A stretch of 64,000 nucleotides of DNA. It comes from Paenibacillus glycinis. GTDB lineage: Bacteria; Bacillota; Bacilli; Paenibacillales; Paenibacillaceae. The position numbers and the translations under genes are program-made. The notes under the pieces are model-generated. The model was not told the origin of the DNA. It saw nothing but the letters and a program-made list of their open reading frames with translations, and searched no databases. Positions within the stretch are counted from its first letter, which is position 1. Every line of letters begins with the position of its first letter. The stretch covers positions 1 to 64,000 of the forward strand of contig NZ_JAAAMV010000034.1 in assembly GCF_009909185.1 (NCBI RefSeq). Direction: 5' to 3'. Positions 63,465 through 64,000 of the stretch are shown one piece after another.

Positions 63465-64000
63465 GTGAGCATCATGCGCAAAATCGTGCTTGGTTACGTG
63501 ATTATGATCTTCATCCCGGTTATGGCAATTGGGTATCATTATTACACGCAAATCTACGGCAACCTGACGCAGCAATTCGTGGAGAGCCGGCAGAAAATCC
63601 TGGAGCAGGCTTATGCCAATCTGAGAACGGATTTCGCCCGAATTCAGTCGGTCCACCGGGTGCTGCAATACAATCCTTACTTGACCGATTATCTGGACGG
63701 CGTATACGAGTCCGACGCGGACAGCGTCTACGCGCTGACCCGCTATATTCTCCCGCTGAACACGCAATCGATGTTCGCGAATCCGGAGATCGAATCCATC
63801 GTCATTTATAAGATGAAGGATCGGGTACTGCCCATCACCAATCTGTTTCGCGACTGGTCCGTGCTGGATCCGCAAACGGAACAAACCGTCTCGTCCCTGA
63901 AGGCGGGACAGGGGAAATGGCTGCGCGCGGATCCGGCGGCGCCCGATCCGGACCTGATCTACTACCAGTACATTTACAATACGCAAATTACGGAACGAAT
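63465..64000 (+). CDS. Sensor histidine kinase N-terminus (3'-truncated by window)
   Basis: GTG 63465 has GGAGGG ten bases upstream; ATG 63474 is in frame. The protein starts SIMRKIVLGYVIMIFIPVMA with a first membrane helix, then an extracellular domain (QSVHRVLQYNPYLTDYLDGV, ESIVIYKMKDRVLPITNLF) of the YesM-type layout. No kinase motif is reached before the window ends. By analogy with the pair at 51240-54669 an AraC-type regulator may follow outside the window. Confidence 0.75.
   Translation, partial: MSIMRKIVLGYVIMIFIPVMAIGYHYYTQIYGNLTQQFVESRQKILEQAYANLRTDFARIQSVHRVLQYNPYLTDYLDGVYESDADSVYALTRYILPLNTQSMFANPEIESIVIYKMKDRVLPITNLFRDWSVLDPQTEQTVSSLKAGQGKWLRADPAAPDPDLIYYQYIYNTQITER

Overview
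The window looks like chromosome of a spore-forming, cell-wall-decorating Firmicute of the Paenibacillus/Cohnella type. The evidence is a gerA-type spore germination operon, an S-layer-homology (SLH) anchored protease, Lpl/Ytc-type oligosaccharide ABC transporters with YesM/YesN-type two-component systems, an NRPS terminal module, TTG/GTG starts with strong AGGAGG-type ribosome binding sites, and many intrinsic terminators. No species can be assigned from the sequence alone.

Layout. 1-2.9 kb: 3' end of a nonribosomal peptide synthetase (condensation end, adenylation, carrier, thioesterase). 3.0-6.2 kb: an MFS drug-exporter plus metallo-beta-lactamase-fold operon, divergent from its TetR regulator, with two identical 14-bp palindromic operators between them. 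6.2-9.1 kb: a LysR regulator and a Crp/Fnr regulator with a TGTGA-N6-TCACT box in its own promoter. 9.1-21.3 kb: an AT-rich, scarred mobile/defence island. It has a sigma-factor fragment fused to an IS256 remnant, three consecutive tyrosine recombinases, palindromic 16-bp repeats around an unknown 250-aa gene, an excisionase-like HTH gene, a broken PLD-nuclease/EVE-like gene with a PIN-domain gene, a decayed XRE regulator, and an intact AAA-ATPase/DUF4435 (TOPRIM) pair of the PARIS defence architecture. It ends in two partial tRNA-Ala(GGC) copies, three 11-bp repeats and the tRNA terminator, as expected of an integration site.

21.4-27.4 kb: a stress or detoxification cluster (MFS exporter, cupin, GNAT, truncated thioredoxin, ABM monooxygenase, SDR) with two paralogous Crp/Fnr regulators. 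Five GTAA-N6-TTAC palindromes lie in its intergenic regions. Four are centred 41.5-42.5 bp upstream of predicted transcription starts with recognisable -10 boxes, and the fifth has a weaker one, so the cluster looks like one self-contained regulon. 27.7-33.5 kb: a small hypothetical gene, a SLAC1/TehA-type channel, a structured RNA with terminator, and a four-gene germination receptor operon (A, C, small D, B). 33.6-41.3 kb, minus strand: two huge subtilases in tandem. One has an intact catalytic triad and SLH anchors; the other has lost every catalytic residue.

41.7-64 kb: a glycan-utilisation locus. It contains two complete permease-permease-binding-protein ABC systems, an extra binding protein, a YesM/YesN two-component system and the start of a second kinase, two GH95 enzymes, a GH43-like enzyme and an unclassified six-hairpin glycosidase-like protein. 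Two of its units begin with near-identical duplicated promoters. A perfect 9+4+9 inverted repeat sits on a putative internal promoter of the third binding protein. Together the genes would import and cut fucose-, galactose- or arabinose-decorated plant-type glycans; the substrate is inferred only from enzyme families.
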